From contig NC_088797.1 in NCBI RefSeq assembly GCF_011386835.1, forward strand, positions 95,614,264 to 95,678,263: 64,000 nucleotides of DNA, in the 5' to 3' direction. Under the pieces are notes generated by a model, which was not told where the DNA came from, ran no database searches, and was given only the letters and a program-made list of their open reading frames with translations. Below, one piece after another: positions 33,701-48,700 of this stretch. Numbering within the stretch: the stretch's first letter is position 1; every line of letters begins with the position of its first letter. Source of the stretch: Chrysemys picta bellii. Taxonomy: Eukaryota > Chordata > Testudines > Emydidae. The position numbers and the translations under genes are program-made.

Positions 33701-36700
33701 GGAAGCAAAACCAGAAGTGTTTACTCGTCTCCTTTATGATGTATAAATATGGCCTGCTGAAGCATTTTAGACCTTAGTGTTCCTAATCTCTCTTCCCTGG
33801 AGGACCTTGGTAAGCCCCTTGCAGGACTGGAATAGTGATGATATACAAGGCTAGTAGGTAGGGATGTGGGAGAGCTACACCTCTGCTATTGGTCTTATGA
33901 GACATGGTTCAGCACCTCCAAAAAATTTGCCAGGGTGTTGAGTGAAGAGAACGAAGGGAGGACCCTACATTGCTAATTTTAGAACAAAAAACCAAAAGTG
34001 ACTTTTGAACTGAACTTCATTGAGAAACAGAAAATGATGGGGAAGTTGGGTTCTGCTTTGCAGCACACCTGGTGGTAACGTATGGGCTAGATTCTCCATT
34101 CCAACCAAGCTGTGCTCAGAATAGAGAAGTGATGCTGCAGGGAACCACATGTAGTTCCCTCATTAGCAGCTGCTGAGCTCTGTGCTGTGCCCTGGAAAAC
34201 CCTGACACGCTTACTTGCCTTACAGTGGTGGGGAGAAGGAATTGCGGGGGGGCTCTTTCGCTGGTTCAGGTTGTGCTAGAGCTATTTCTGCCAGTGGGGA
34301 ATTCCACCCCACACACAGGGAATTCTGCACTGACCATCTCCAGCCACTTTATGCCTTCCAGCCTTAAAATGGCCTTGATGGACCAGAAAATCTGGTCCCC
34401 TATAATCATCTTTACTGTGTATGCATATATAGCATGAACAAGATAGTGTATGCAATTAATGTCTTGTGTGAGAAACTATATGAATCACGTGGTCCCCTCA
34501 TGGGGAGTTAACTGTCTCTAGACAGTTCATTGGCCACATTTAGCTCTTTTCTTCTCTTTTTAAAGAGAATGTAAATTGTGGGGATGTGCCCTAGTAGCCT
34601 GGAGCCAAGATTTTTTTAAAGGTGAGTAGTGATTTTGGGCACCCAATCTGAGGCCCTCAGAAGGTGGGTGCTGAGCATTTTCTGAAAATCAGGCTCCTTT
34701 AATGGGTCTCAAGTTGGTCACCCAAAACCACAGTCACTTAGCAGTGTCTGAAGTGCTGCTGTCCTAGGCCAAATCCTTTTTCCTAAAAGCAAATAAGAAT
34801 CATCCCTCTGGGACTTGAAAAGTAACTTTGCAGTTTGTTTGAAAAAAGGAGGCTCTGCTGTATTAGCAATGACATGTATCCACCTGGTAAGGGTGGATCA
34901 CTTTGCTAACCCCACTTTAAGGGATGCCTTACAACCAACTGAGAGCAAAGCAGTGATGCCCACTGCTAAGCTATCTGTTTATTTTAATGGAAAAGGTGCT
35001 TTAAAAGTGCCAGGTGCTTTAAAAATAAATAAATCCAACATACCCACATGGCACTGCTGCAGTGTCTGGCTGGTATCCCCGTGGAACAGCTCTTGGATTT
35101 AAAACATAGACTACGCTGGAAATGCCTTTGACATATCTGTGATATAGCAAATGTCTGCATGTCTAAAGCTGGCAGCTCACTTAAAGGTGCCTTATCTGTT
35201 TGTATTTTTGTGATGTAGGTCGCTTGCACAAATCTAGATGTGGATCTGATATGCATAAATGTAACAGAAAAGCTGCCATTCTACTTCCGAAGACCCCCTG
35301 TTAACATGGTAAATTTGCAACTAAATCATTTGCTGCTATTAAACTCAGTATATAATACTAACACAACTGAGGTTTTCCACCGGAGTGGTTTTTTTCTTGC
35401 TCTTGTACTACAGGGTGGTTTTTCTTTGAAGATGTGTTCTCTCCTTACTTTTCTACACTATGACTATCCTGAGGTCTCATCTGTGTAAGGCAGTGCTTCA
35501 TTAAATGAAGTCAGTGCCAGCCAATGGAATTGCTGACTATTTGATATTGGATAAAAGTTAGAGTAAAAACAAAGCATCAGCCATTTATAAACTATCTTTT
35601 ATAAATAAAATCCTGCCCACACAACTTAGTCTGGATACTTAGGTCAGATTCTTTCCTTGAATATGGACCAGCATCAGCTCCTTGTCAGTAGTAGTTACTC
35701 ATGGGTGGACATCCATGGGTAGATTTTAGTCCTTGTTGTTGAAAAATGTACAGCTAGAGCTGGCTGGAAACGTGAATTCCTGTTCCATAGGAATAACAAC
35801 AAAAAATTGTTCTGATATGGAATGAAAAATGAAATTTCTAAATTTCTCACAGAACAGAAATTTCAGCATCTTGTTTCAGATTTTTTTTCCCCCAAACAAC
35901 ATTTTTGTTTTGACCTCTCAAAATGTTTCTGAGGCTCCCAGAGCGCCAGCAGTTCTCCGTGTGGGGAGCTGGGCAGCACAGGGACCCTGAGGGTATGTCT
36001 ACACACCAATATAAGCCTGGGCTCAAGCCTAATCTCCCCTTGCGTCCACATACCAAATGTGTTAACCTAGGTCTCAAACCTAGTACCCCAGGACCCTGCA
36101 GGACTGGAGTGTCCAAGCACATGTTAAGCTGGGACCTAGGGTCTGAGCACTATTGCTTTCCTATGTGCACGCAACTCCAACTTGACTCAGATCCCAGAAG
36201 GCCTCTGGATGTATCCCAGAGTTCCCTGGGGCAGCTTCTTTAGTCCTCTCTATGCCAACAATCTGTGGTGCAGTCTGTTGCACTCTGTTGCAAATGGAGT
36301 ACAGTGGAGCACACTGTACCCCAAGCCCTAGGGATGCACTTCACCACTCTGCAGCCAGCAGCAGCCAGCTGTTGGGGGTGGGAGTGTTTTTCCTCTGAAA
36401 TCTACATTTTATGTCAAACTTCAAAACAGACAAAAATAAATAAAAAAAAAACCAAACAAACAAACACCTTTGCTGAACATCCAATTTTAAAAATTAAGAA
36501 TTGCAATGTTTCATTTCAATAGTTTGAAAGCCCTGAACACTGATGTCCTAAGTATCTTGAGAACGGGTGCACAAGGGCATTTTCCCGCCAATGTGACTCA
36601 GCCTAGAAGTAGAGAGCCCAATTCTCAGATTAGATGGTAGTTCAGTATAAAGCCTCCTCAAACTGCAGTCATTGTCCTCAGATAGCCACCAAAGGAGCTA

Positions 36701-39700
36701 GTTATGAAGTTTATGTACTTGTGGGCTTCTTATGGGCACCTGAGTCGCATCAATGGCACCACCCCAGTGTGGAAACAGGGTGGGCAGTCGCGTTTTTCCA
36801 CAGTGCATCCCATTCCTAAGTCTAGAGTGTTGACATTGCGGGGGGGAGAAGTGGCGCTAGGCACTCTGGGATAGGGTTACTTTGACTCAGGTCTGTGCAC
36901 TGCAGTGTGGATGCCAGAGCCCTAGGTTCAAGCATGGGTCAGAAAATCCTTAACCTAGGGTTAAAATGTAGTGTAGAGACACAAGCACAGGGTTCCCTGA
37001 CATGGGTCAGCTGATTCGAGTCCCACTAACCCGAGGCTTACATTGTTGTGTAGACATACCCTGAGAGCCCCAGCTCTGGCACAGTCCATCTGGTGGGCTG
37101 CTGAGGACTGGGGCAGGCAAGCTGGCAGGAAGTCAGTCAGGTTTCTGACTGAAACCTGTTTGGCAGGCAGGTTTCCCTGGTTCTGACCAGCGCTAGTGAT
37201 GATATTTGATAAATCTCATGCTCGGGTGTATGTGGAGGACAGGCACAGCAGCTAATTGGACAAATGAAATAAGAAGGTTCTCTTTCGTGTACTGCAACAT
37301 CTTGCTATAAAGCTCCATACCGCTAGTGTGAGATAGTGTTGTGCAGTGAGCTGACTACAGAGCCAGGAGCTTATCTGCAAAAGTGAGAATATCTGTTTCA
37401 CAGAGGGGCTGTGAGGGTGGGTTAATGCTCTTTTGTTCTGTGTTTGTACAGCACCTAGCATAATGAAGTCCTGGTCCATGGCTGGGCTCCTAGGCACTAC
37501 CACAACGGAAATAATAAATAATAACAAACTGTACTACAATCTACTTTCCTTCAAAAATTGTCAAATGGGGTGGGGAAGATTTAATTAACTTCACTCTTCT
37601 CCCGGAATAACTTCTCCATTAGTCAGTACTTGAGTACTATGGTGATGGGTGCTAGGGAGAACCCTCAACTTTGGAAAGTGATACTCTTCAGGGCCAGCTG
37701 TGAAGCTGCAGAAGGAGTGTTCTGTCGATTTTTACAGTGCCTATCTGTTCATGAAATGCTCCAGTGATTAACCAGCTCTTCAGAGTTTGGCGCCATGATT
37801 GGCCTTCTGAAGAGAGGAAACTTCCCACTGTTCTCTTTCTCTCACGCTTTGAGACTTCCACACTTGCAGCTGAACAACTGTGTTTGTCTCTCATCTGAAA
37901 GCCTATTATAGCCTGGCAAGTAGAGAGGAAGAGAAGGCTTTCTTTCTTTATTTATTTATTTTTATTATACGCCTCAGTTACCTGACAGTCTTAAGTTCAA
38001 GTGCATTTACATGGCATACAGACACAATGTCTTTATTTTCACTCTTCAGACTACGGTGTGTTTCTGTTGGAACAGTTCCAGACGCACGTTAGTTTTGTAC
38101 ATAAAGCGGTAGAACTGAGCGAAGAAGTCATCAATAATAGACACTCGTTGTAAGATTGGTATGCGACTCTGCTTTTGGTTTTTGATTATTTTCTTTCTTT
38201 CATGTGAAGGCAATAGATCGCGGTGTTTACTTTGAACTTCTTTACACCCCTGCCATCAAAGACTCCACAATGAGAAGATACACAATTTCAAATGCTCTGA
38301 GTCTGATGCAGATCTGCAAAGGAAAGGTGAGCTCTCAAACCGAAATACAATTCATTCAGTCAGTTGTTGAGATTTTTCTGGAGTTGCATCGGCTGAGCAG
38401 TTTCAAGAAGGTTTGATGCTGGAATTTCTGAACACATGACTGAGCCTTTGCCTGCCAATACGTGCAAACCATAATTCCAACTACAAATACCCTTGGCTGT
38501 GGAACAGCTAATATTTTCTAAGGCCGATGCTTTTAAAATGGTCGAGATTTTTTTCAGAGCAACCTGTCAGTTACTGCAGCTGTAATACTGGGGCAATGCA
38601 GGGCATTCACAAAAAACAGTCCTGGAGACTTAAGATTTGCACAAAGATAGATGTTTGTGCATATTGTTAAAGATATGTAGAGAATTTCTAATTGACAAAA
38701 AGCACATCTTGTAGATCTAGGCATCTGTACATATGTTAAACTATTGTATCATACCATATCATATCTTACAAAATACTTTAAATACAGGATCTTGCATGTA
38801 TTTAAAAACAGTTAAGTGAAAACATCACTAAACTCCTGTCAAGTCTCCTTCCCCACTCTGAACTTTAAGGTACAGATGTAGGGGCCTGCATGAAAACTTC
38901 TAAGTTTAACTACCAGCTTAGATCTGGTCCGCTGCCACCACTCCCAATGTGCTAATTCCCTTCCCTGGGTAGCCTTGAGAGACTCTTCACCAATTCCCTG
39001 GTGAATACAGATCCAAACCCCTTGGATCTTAAAACAAGGAGAAATTAACCATCCCCCTCTCCTCTCTCCCACCAACTCCTGGTGGATCAAGATCCAACCC
39101 CCTTGGATCTAAAAACAAGGAAAAATTAATCAGGTTCTTAAAAAGAAGGCTTTTAATTAAAGAAAAAGGTAAAAATCATCTCTGTAAAATCAGGATGGAA
39201 AATAACTTTACAGGGTAATCAAACTTAAAGAGCCCAGAGGAATCCTCTTCTAGCCTTAGGTTCAAAGTTACAGCAAACAGAGGTAAACACCCTAGTAAAA
39301 GGTACATTTACAGGTTGAGAAAACAAAGATAAAACTAACACGCCTTGCCTGGCTGTACTTACAAGTTTGAAATATGAGAGACTTGTTCAGAAACATATGG
39401 AGAGCCTGGATTGATGTCTGGTCCCTCTTAGTCCCAAGAGCGAACTTTCACCAAAACAAAGAGCACAAACAAAAGCCTTCCCCCCACCAAGATTTGAAAG
39501 TATCTTGTCCCCTTATTGGTGCTTTGGGTCAGGTGTCAGCCAGGTTACCTGAGCTTCTTAACCCTTTGCAGGTAAAAGGATTTTGGAGTCTCTGGCCAGG
39601 AGGGATTTTATAGTATTGTACACAGGAGGGCTGTTACCCTTCCCTTTATAGTTATGACAACTCCTATTACATAAAACAAGCCCATACTGCTGGCTGCCAC

Positions 39701-42700
39701 AGGGTAGATTTCTGGCTGAAATAGCTCTGTCCTACGTTCTGCCCTGCTTCTGAAACTGAGGAATGAAGAAAATCTTGTATCTGAAGATCCTCATGTCCCT
39801 CCTATTGATATGTTGCATCCCACCAGGGCAACCTGTCAATCCTGGTGGGGCCTCACATCACATGTGTAGCAGCAGATCAGACTCCTGCCCACCAGTCCTC
39901 AGGAGAGAGGAGGAGGAGGAATCGCAGCTTTCTTTTTCCCTTTCTCTGTGGAGATGTGATAGGTAGCACCACCTCCTGAATCTTTCTTCTCAGCCTCCTG
40001 TGCCTGCTCAGCACTGGGCAGGGATTCTCCTCTGGCCTCCCTCCAGCTAAGGGGAGTTATGGTGTTGCCACCTCCTGGACTCTGTTGGCTGTTCCCCTTC
40101 TGCGCAGAGTCTGGAAGACAGGCATTGGCTGCTGCAGCTCAAAACAGCAGGCTTAATTTTTCCAGCTGAAGCAGTCAACACCCTTGACATTCAAAAGCAC
40201 CCTCGAGATCCATAGTAAGCAGGTTTAAAGGTGACCTGCAAAGCAAAAATATCTCCTGAGATCTTTCCTGATGTGTGGGGGGAAGTTCCTCTATGTGTTA
40301 TTTCTGCTTCTGGCTTTTAATGTTCTCTGAGTCATAGGGGTCTCCACGTTCTTTTGTGCTCAGCACCAGAAGAAGTCTTGTGCATAGCGGAGACAGTGAG
40401 GTCGTTCCATGGAAATGCAAATAGCTCTGAGGTAATCAGAGCTCCTACTTGTGTATGTAGTTGCTTTCCTCAAATCCATGCTCCACTCCTTGTGTTCGGA
40501 AAGCGGAGGGCAAGTGAAGCAATGTAGAAGAGCAGCAAATGGGCCATATCCCCCTAACTGGAGATGTGTGGTATGTAAGGGGCAGTGATGTCAGTAGGAA
40601 GAGTGCAGAGGCCTCACAGCTCAGGCTTTGTCCTGAGAAGGAATCCCACAGCCCTATCTTCATCTTTAAAATGGTATGAGAGATCTTTAAGGCTAATGCT
40701 TTAGAAGTAGGTTTCCATGAGCACCTTATCTCAAGTCATTACAGGCAGGAGTCCTTTGGGGTTCACCATTAAAGGAACTGTGGCAGCTATGCAAAGAACT
40801 GGGATGTGTGAGCCCCTGAAACAGTCACCCTCTGCCATGGCCTAGGGGTCCCATAGAAGCCTAGTGAAGGAAAGAGGGGAGTTAGCCAGCCAGGGAGATG
40901 GGAGAGGAGTGTGGTATTCTTCCTTCACCCACCATTTTCATCTGAATGCATAGATGCTGATATTGAGGGCAATCAGTATTAGTGGTGATAAGTCAGTGGA
41001 TGATACCAATGGGTTCTCACTGGCTGACGTCAGGCTAGTTCTTTTAGCCAGTATAATTGTTAATAGGGGCTAAAATGTGCTGAAGATTTGATCTCCCCAT
41101 TGCTGAATTAATGCTATTAGAAGTGGTTTGTGTTTTTTTTTTTTCTTTTCTTCAATCCCCATCAAAAAATCTTTTAAAAATCCAGCCCTCAGACGAGTTA
41201 GGGGGTTTGTTTTGTGTGTTCAACTCCAAAACACAGAAACAGACTATTTGGGTCATCCCATAGCTGATGTAACTCTGGCTTTTTCACATCTGTGGGTGAG
41301 GGGTTGTAATTAGGGGTACGTTTACACAGCAGGTATGCACCTGCAGCTGGCCTGAGGCAGCTGACTTGGGGTCAGGCTACCAGGCTGTGAAATTGCTGTG
41401 TAGACATTGAGGCTCAGGCTGGAGCCTGAGGTCTGAGACCCCGTGAGTCGGGAGGGTCTGAGACCCTGGGCTCCAGCCTGAACCTGAACATCTACACAGC
41501 AATTTCACAGTCTCGCAGCCCAAGCCCCATGAGCATGAGTCAGCTGACCCAGGCCAGACACAGCTGTAGATGGAATGAGTGTAATTATGATGCTCTCTTT
41601 TGGTATAGACTCTTGACCCAGTAAACTCTGCAACATGCAGAGCTGATAGATGGTTTTGGTTTATTGTTTCCAAGGAGCCATAATACACAATCTTCATGGA
41701 TTTCTTTGTTCCAGAAAGCAGCAGATACTTTTGCTAGATAGGGACAACAGAATTAACTCTTAACTTCAAATGATACTCATAGGAGTATTAGTGTTGGGTT
41801 TATGTTAATCTTCAATTTATTAATAACATTTATCTAAGATTAATGCTTGTTCTCCTTTATTCTCTAGAACATAATTATATCTAGTGCAGCTGAAAGGGTA
41901 AGTCAGTATTTTTTTTAATGTAAATAAATTTCTGCTAGAAATATAAGCATCAATATAATTACTCTTTTGAATTTTTCTTTTGGTTTCCTCTGTATCACCT
42001 TATTGTTGAATTTTCTTAATTCTGCTAGTGGAAGTGGGTACTTCCTGTTTTCCCTTGGTGAAAGCAATTGTCTTGCTCTCATGTTAGCATCTCCAGCAAC
42101 TCGGGAACCCATGATTATATGAAATTTAAATTAACAGTTAACGGCTGATAGTTTCTGTAAATAATCTTCTCTTGCAAACTGTGACTCTCTAAAATACATT
42201 GAGGGGGTGTGTAGATATTCACACTTGTGTCGTCTGTTTTAGCCATTAGAACTTCGAGGTCCTTATGACGTGGCTAATCTGTATCCTTTCCCACGTAAAA
42301 TCTGATCTTTAAGAATAATATAGGAAACTTGCAGTTTACTTTTAAATATTTGATATTGCAATAAAAATATTTCTATGCCTTTCTCTCCCCCACCCTCCAG
42401 ACCTTTTTAAAATTTGTGACTTATGTAGGTCGGATCCTTGATGCAATACATAGTGATTGTAACAGAACTCATGGCAGCAGGAAGATTGTTTGAATTATTA
42501 ATTTCAGAACAAAATTCATACTCTAGAAATATAGAAGAGATTTTAGTGTATGTCCCCAACTGCAGTGTTGAATAAAACAAAGTTTAAAAATAAAATAAAC
42601 TAAAACCTTTCAGTGAAAAGGTAAGGTTCAGTCTACCTGTACTAGAATTCTTTCAACATAAGCATTGCAACTATAAAAAGACTGTTAAATAACTCTAATT

Positions 42701-45700
42701 AGCTTTGTCCTCAGTAGGAGTGTTTGGGTTCTTTTGTGATTGTAAACTATAATGCTTTTATAATACAGTGTCGGATCTGAGAAACAGATTTTGGTTTCAC
42801 ACTTTAATACTAGAAAATGCTAATACTGCAACTGACCAAAAAAAAAAAAAGAGTAAAGTCTCCGCATTCTAGTTTGTCACTTTTGGAGAATATGGGCATG
42901 TGTACACCTGCTGTATTTCACAACATGAGGCCAGTTGATGATTTCCTTCCTGAATCAGGATTCTGAATGGGCAAGGGAGAGTGGCAAACTTGTTTTGTCC
43001 CATGTAGAAAGTAGATCCAAGTTTCCTTTTCTTCCCAAATTAGGAGGATTTCCCCCCCCCCTCCCGCAAGGCTTCAGAATACTCTGTAGGATGGAAATTC
43101 CATGTTCTGGCCAACTCCTAGTCCCCTTCACAGTGCCCTACAAAACCATGTTTCAAACCAGGTTCAATGGAACAGCATTTAAACATGGTTTCCTAACTTC
43201 AATGAAAGGCTAGTCTGGACAGGGACAAGTCTGGAGAAAAATACTCAACTGGACTGAAGGTTCTGTCCTCAAAAGGGAATGGGTTCTTCGGCTGAGGGCC
43301 TGATTCAACAGTAGAATCAGTAGAATGTTGACAATGTAAGTACTTCCATTGGCTTCAATGGGCATTTAATCAGATCCTCGATATTTTAAGTGCCACCCAT
43401 ACACTAGTACCACTCTTCGGGTAACTTTATGCAAGATGTCATTCTGAATTGCAGCTTTGATAGTTCCCAGTTATTTGTCAAGTGACCAGATCTACCCCCG
43501 GGGAAAGAACCACTTAATCTGTTCACTCCTTTCTATACACTAAGCTCCTTAACAAAGGTGACAGAGGTTTGTTGTTTGGCCTGTCTGAAAGTGACGCCAA
43601 GGCAGCTATTTCTACCAACTGCAGAGCAGTCCTTCTTCATGGAGGTGAGTGAACAGCCAAACTATCTTCTGTTTCATGTTAACTTACATAATTTTTTTTT
43701 TTAGTAATACAGCTCTGACACTTTATTTTCCAAGTGGTACTGGGCCCTCTCTTAAAGGAAGAGTCTTCTTGGAATTCTTTCTCTAGGTGATGATCCACAG
43801 GTGCCTCTTCTCCATTCCATGTACTTTTCTCTCCATCAGTGCAGTGGCCTCCACAAGAAGCAAGAGGAAATGAATGGTCTTACCAGTGGTGGTGGTTGCC
43901 TTGGAATACTTATACTACTACTTATGGGTCTCCTCTGGGAAAGCACAGATCATAGAATCAAACCACACATCAGTCTATTACATTATGTAGCAAAATAGCA
44001 TTTTGATTCATAAGGGCCAAATCCTGGACTGGCTGAGATCAATGGGAACTTTGCCAATGACTTCAATAGGATCATGATTTGGTCTTAAATGACAGCAGAT
44101 TCGGTTGCATTCACCCTCTTTAAGCATTTCTGTAGATGCCCCTGTCTTCCCTTTGTGACTTTTCATTTTACATCAACTTTATCATTTTACATATGCTGTG
44201 AGAGCACTATGAAGTTTGATGTGAAATCAAACTGTGTTCTCTGCTTGCTAAGAAATGCTACTAATAGAGATGCAATGATCTGAAGTATTAGAAAATTAGA
44301 ACTTATATCTTTGTGCTTTCAGTATAGAAACCTATACAAGGACTGTAATTTTTATATGCTCTGTGATACAGGAGGGCCAGGGAGCAGTGGGAAGTGGTAG
44401 AAGGGAAGTATATAAACCCTAGGTTAATTAAGGCGTGGTTCCCTGTAGACTAGGGAAGGTTGCTACAGGTTAATTGGAGCACTTGTAATCAATTAAGGCC
44501 CTGTTAGAAACCTAATAAAACCCCCTGCTTCAGGCAGTCAGGGGGAAGGAGGAAGGACTGGAGCTTGGAGGTGTGCTGTGAGACTTGGAGGAACAGAAAA
44601 CGGGAGTAAGGGAGACCCTGCCCCAGCAGGGGAGGGACATTCCCTCCCCCAGCATTTAAGGACTGAAGGTACCCCACCCAAGGGGGAAGAGGGTAAGAAC
44701 CTGCAGGGGTTGAGAGGAGCTGGGACTCAGAGTGAGGAGCAAACCCAGACCCCTCCCCCGCTTCCTCCCTTTACCACCTTCCTGGGCCACTAATGAGGCC
44801 CTCGATGCCCCAAGAGCAGGGGTAAGGGGTGGTATTTTAGCCCCCCCACCAAGAAAAGCGCAGGACCCACAATACTATATCGACCATCTTGTCACAGCTC
44901 ATATATGTCATCATTTAACAATAGGCAGAAGGTAATTTGACTCTTACCTACTGCAGTGGAAATCAACAAGTTTCCAGTTGTATTATGTGCTGCATTCACT
45001 GGCGCATAGAGATGAATAAGCCAACATGACATATATCAATTTAAACATCTTAGTTTCCCAATTAGCCACTTTATAGTGTGCCACTGATTCCTCCTCTCCT
45101 CCCCCCCCCCAAAAATTAAATAAAATAAAAACTCTGTCACCTCTTAGAAACTTCTTATTTTAATTTGGTTACTCTGTCTTGAATCTCTTTCATTGTAAGA
45201 GAGGTCTGCCATGTGTACCATAATAAGTGGTGTGAATGACTGGTCAGTTTTGACCATAGAAATAATGCCAGAACTGAGTTGCTCTATGAGGTGGATACAC
45301 ACTGGGTCTGGACCTGGAACTCAAACTACAAAACAGGTGGGATCTGAAACTGTTGTAAATGACAGGTTTGACTTCATGTGAAAGTCTGAGCCTATTCGCT
45401 GTGAGCCTCTATCCTCCTGCCAAATCTGCAGTGACAGTAGCATATTGAAACGGCATTGCCCTGACAAAATGTACTTGCTCACCCTTTACCACGATGTTGA
45501 AAAAAGCTGATATTTTCTTTACCTGGCCAAAAAAAGTGCTTACCGAAGATGAGTGAGCAGTTCTTTTGCAAGGTTCTCTTAAGGTATGTTTCCTGTCTGC
45601 TTGCAATACACATATATAGGAGGTTTTTTTCTTCCCAACACATAGAGGAGCATCTTTCCAATTAGTGTTGGTGAAAATTGCATGTATGGCTTGGGGATAC

Positions 45701-48700
45701 TAGCATACTTGACAAGTGGTGTTAGGTGCCATTATAACTGCCCGTATCAGTTTTCATCCTTCTGTAAAGTAAAGTGCTTTTGAATAGATTGAAATGCTTT
45801 AGGTGCAGATAGATTGAACAAGCATACTGAAGAGGGTAACATTCAAGTCTGTGTTATGCCATTGCTTTTTAATACTTCAGAATTAAGATGCCCCCTAAGT
45901 TAGATTTAAAAAAAAATCTACGTATTGTAAAGGCCTGATTTGAAGTTTACAATGTATTTTCGATTTTTAAATGTCCACTTTTAAAATCCTGGGATGCAAA
46001 GGAATTTTAAAAAACAAGAAATTTTGTTCAGAAGTGCTGAACTTTTTCAAAAACTCTGGAGAAATATTTTACATCTTCCAAAATGCAACATGTGTATCCT
46101 TTCAGACACACTGCAGTTGGCCTTTCTGCAAGGCATTTTCACATGGAATACAAATAAGATTTCAGGAGAGGAAAATAAAGCCTAATCTTTTATCTAGTTG
46201 CTTTTTATAGCTTGGTGAGTTTAAAACACTGTGGCTGTGTTGTGACTATTATTCTACCTTCGACCTTAAGGGCTTGTAAATTAAACCACATTTCATAACC
46301 CTAACAGCTAAATACATGCCTAGTGCAGCACTTGGGTGGTAGCCTTGTTCTAAACCAATTAAACTACCCTAGACTTATAGATTCCAAGGCCAAAACAGAC
46401 CATTGTGATCATTTTAGCCTGACCTCCTTTATAATACAAAATAACTCCTAGAGGATATCTTGTAGAAAAATATCCAATCTTGATTTGAAAATTGTCAGCG
46501 ACAAAAAATCCACTATGACCTTTGGTAAATTGTTCCAATGGTTATTTACTCTGTGTTAAAATTGTATGCCATATTTCCAGTCTAAATTCGGTCTAGCTTC
46601 ATCTTCAAGCTATTGGATCATGTTATAACTTTCTTTGCTAGACTGAAGATCCCATTTTTTGATCTGCATGTAGGTACTTGCAGATTGTAATCAAGTCACC
46701 TCTGAACCTTTACTTTGTGAAGCTAAATAGATCGAGCTCCTGGAGTCTATCACCATAAGGCATGTTTTCTAACCCTTTAGTCATTCAGAGGAGAGCCATG
46801 AGAATGTCTCCAATTTTTCAACATCCTTCTTAAATTGTGGGCATCAGAACTAGAGAGAGTATTAAAGTAGCAGTTGCACCGGTGCCAAATGCAGAGGTAA
46901 AATAATCTCTTTACTCCTACCTGAGGTACCCCTGTTTATGCATCCCATGACTGAATTAGTCTTTTTGGCAACAAGGTCGCACAGGGAGCTCATGTTCAGT
47001 TCATTACCTACCATGACCCCCAGATTTTTTTCAGCATTACTGCTTCCCACAACAGAGTTCCCCATTCTGTAAGAATGGCCTACACTTTGTTCCTAGATGT
47101 ATACAGTTATGTTTTAGATGTATTAAAACACACATTATTTACTTGCACTCTGTTTAACAGGCAATCTGGATTGCTCTGTATTAGTGACCTGACCTCTTCA
47201 TTCACTCCCCCAATTTGTGTGTCATCGGCAAACTTCGTCAGTGGTGATTTAATGTTTTATTCCAGGTCATTGAATAAAATGTTGAATAGTATAGAGCCAA
47301 GAATATATCCTTGTGCGAACACAGTAGGAACACATCCCCTCAACAGTGATTCCCAATTTACAGCTACATTTTGAGGCCTATCAGTTAGCCGGTTTTTAAT
47401 CCATTTAATGTGTGCCATGTTAATTTGATATTTGTCTAGCTTTTTTAATCTAAAGTCAAATGTCTTACAGAAGTCTAAGTGTATTACATCAACACTATTA
47501 TCTTTATCAGCCAAACTTGTAATCTTCTAAAATATCATCCTAAAAAAAGGTATCATGTTAGTCTGACAGGACGTATTTTGCATAAAACTATGATGATTTG
47601 CATTAATTACATTCTCCTCTTTTAGTTCTTTATTAATCGAGTACCGTATCAGCCACTCCATTATCAATTATCAATGTCAGTCTGACAGACCTATAATTAC
47701 CCAGGTTACCCTGTTCACCCTTTTTACATATTGGGACATCATTAGCTTTCTTCCAGTCTTCTGGAACTTCTCCAATGTTCCATGACTATTGAAAACCAAC
47801 ATTAAGAGGCCAGTGAGCTCCTCGGCCAGCTTTTCTAAAATTTTGGATGCAAGTTATCTGGACTGCTGATTTTAAAATGGCTAACTTTAGTAGCTGCTGT
47901 TTAACATCCTCCTGAGATGCTAGAGGAATGGAAAGTGTGTCATCATATGATGACATTATGTCATCTATTTATTTTGCGAAATACAGAACAGAAATATTTA
48001 TTTAACATTTCTGCATTATTATTGATAATTCTACCACGTCCATCTACTAATGGATCAATACCATTATCAGAATTCTTTTTGTTCCTAATATACTTAAATT
48101 CCTTATTGTCCTTAACTCTGCTAGCCATAGCTTTTCCCTTGTGTCACTTTGCTCCCTTATCAATTTTCTACAATTTCTAACTTCTATATATTCATTACTG
48201 TCAACTTCCCTGTTCTTCCATTTATGTAGTAGTTTTTTATTTTTTTATAGCTACCTTCACTTTTCCTCTAAACCATTTTTTAACCAATATGGCCGCCTTC
48301 CTTGATTGTGGAGTTTTGGGCATCTAATAAAATTAGCAGAATTAGCATAAGGGTTATTTATGCCCTACTGTTGTAACTAGGTGCTAATTGATTAATGTAA
48401 AGCCACACTGCCACTACTAAAAACTATTACAAGTCTGTGCAAAACTGTTTTTCTCTCTATGGTATTAAACTGAAACAAATCCATTTGATTTTTTTATTTT
48501 AACCAATTGTCCAATTTATAAGATATTTTTAAGTGGGTTTGGCAGTTTTAGCTGCTTCTGTTATATCAAGAAGTCCTAAAGGTCTTTTCAGTCTTTTGGG
48601 ATAATCTTTATTTTTCCTTGTTTGTTTGTTTTTTTTAACTTCATAAATATTGGGTATATCAAGTCTGATGTTCCCTGGTTTTGCTGGAGCATCTCTTGGG

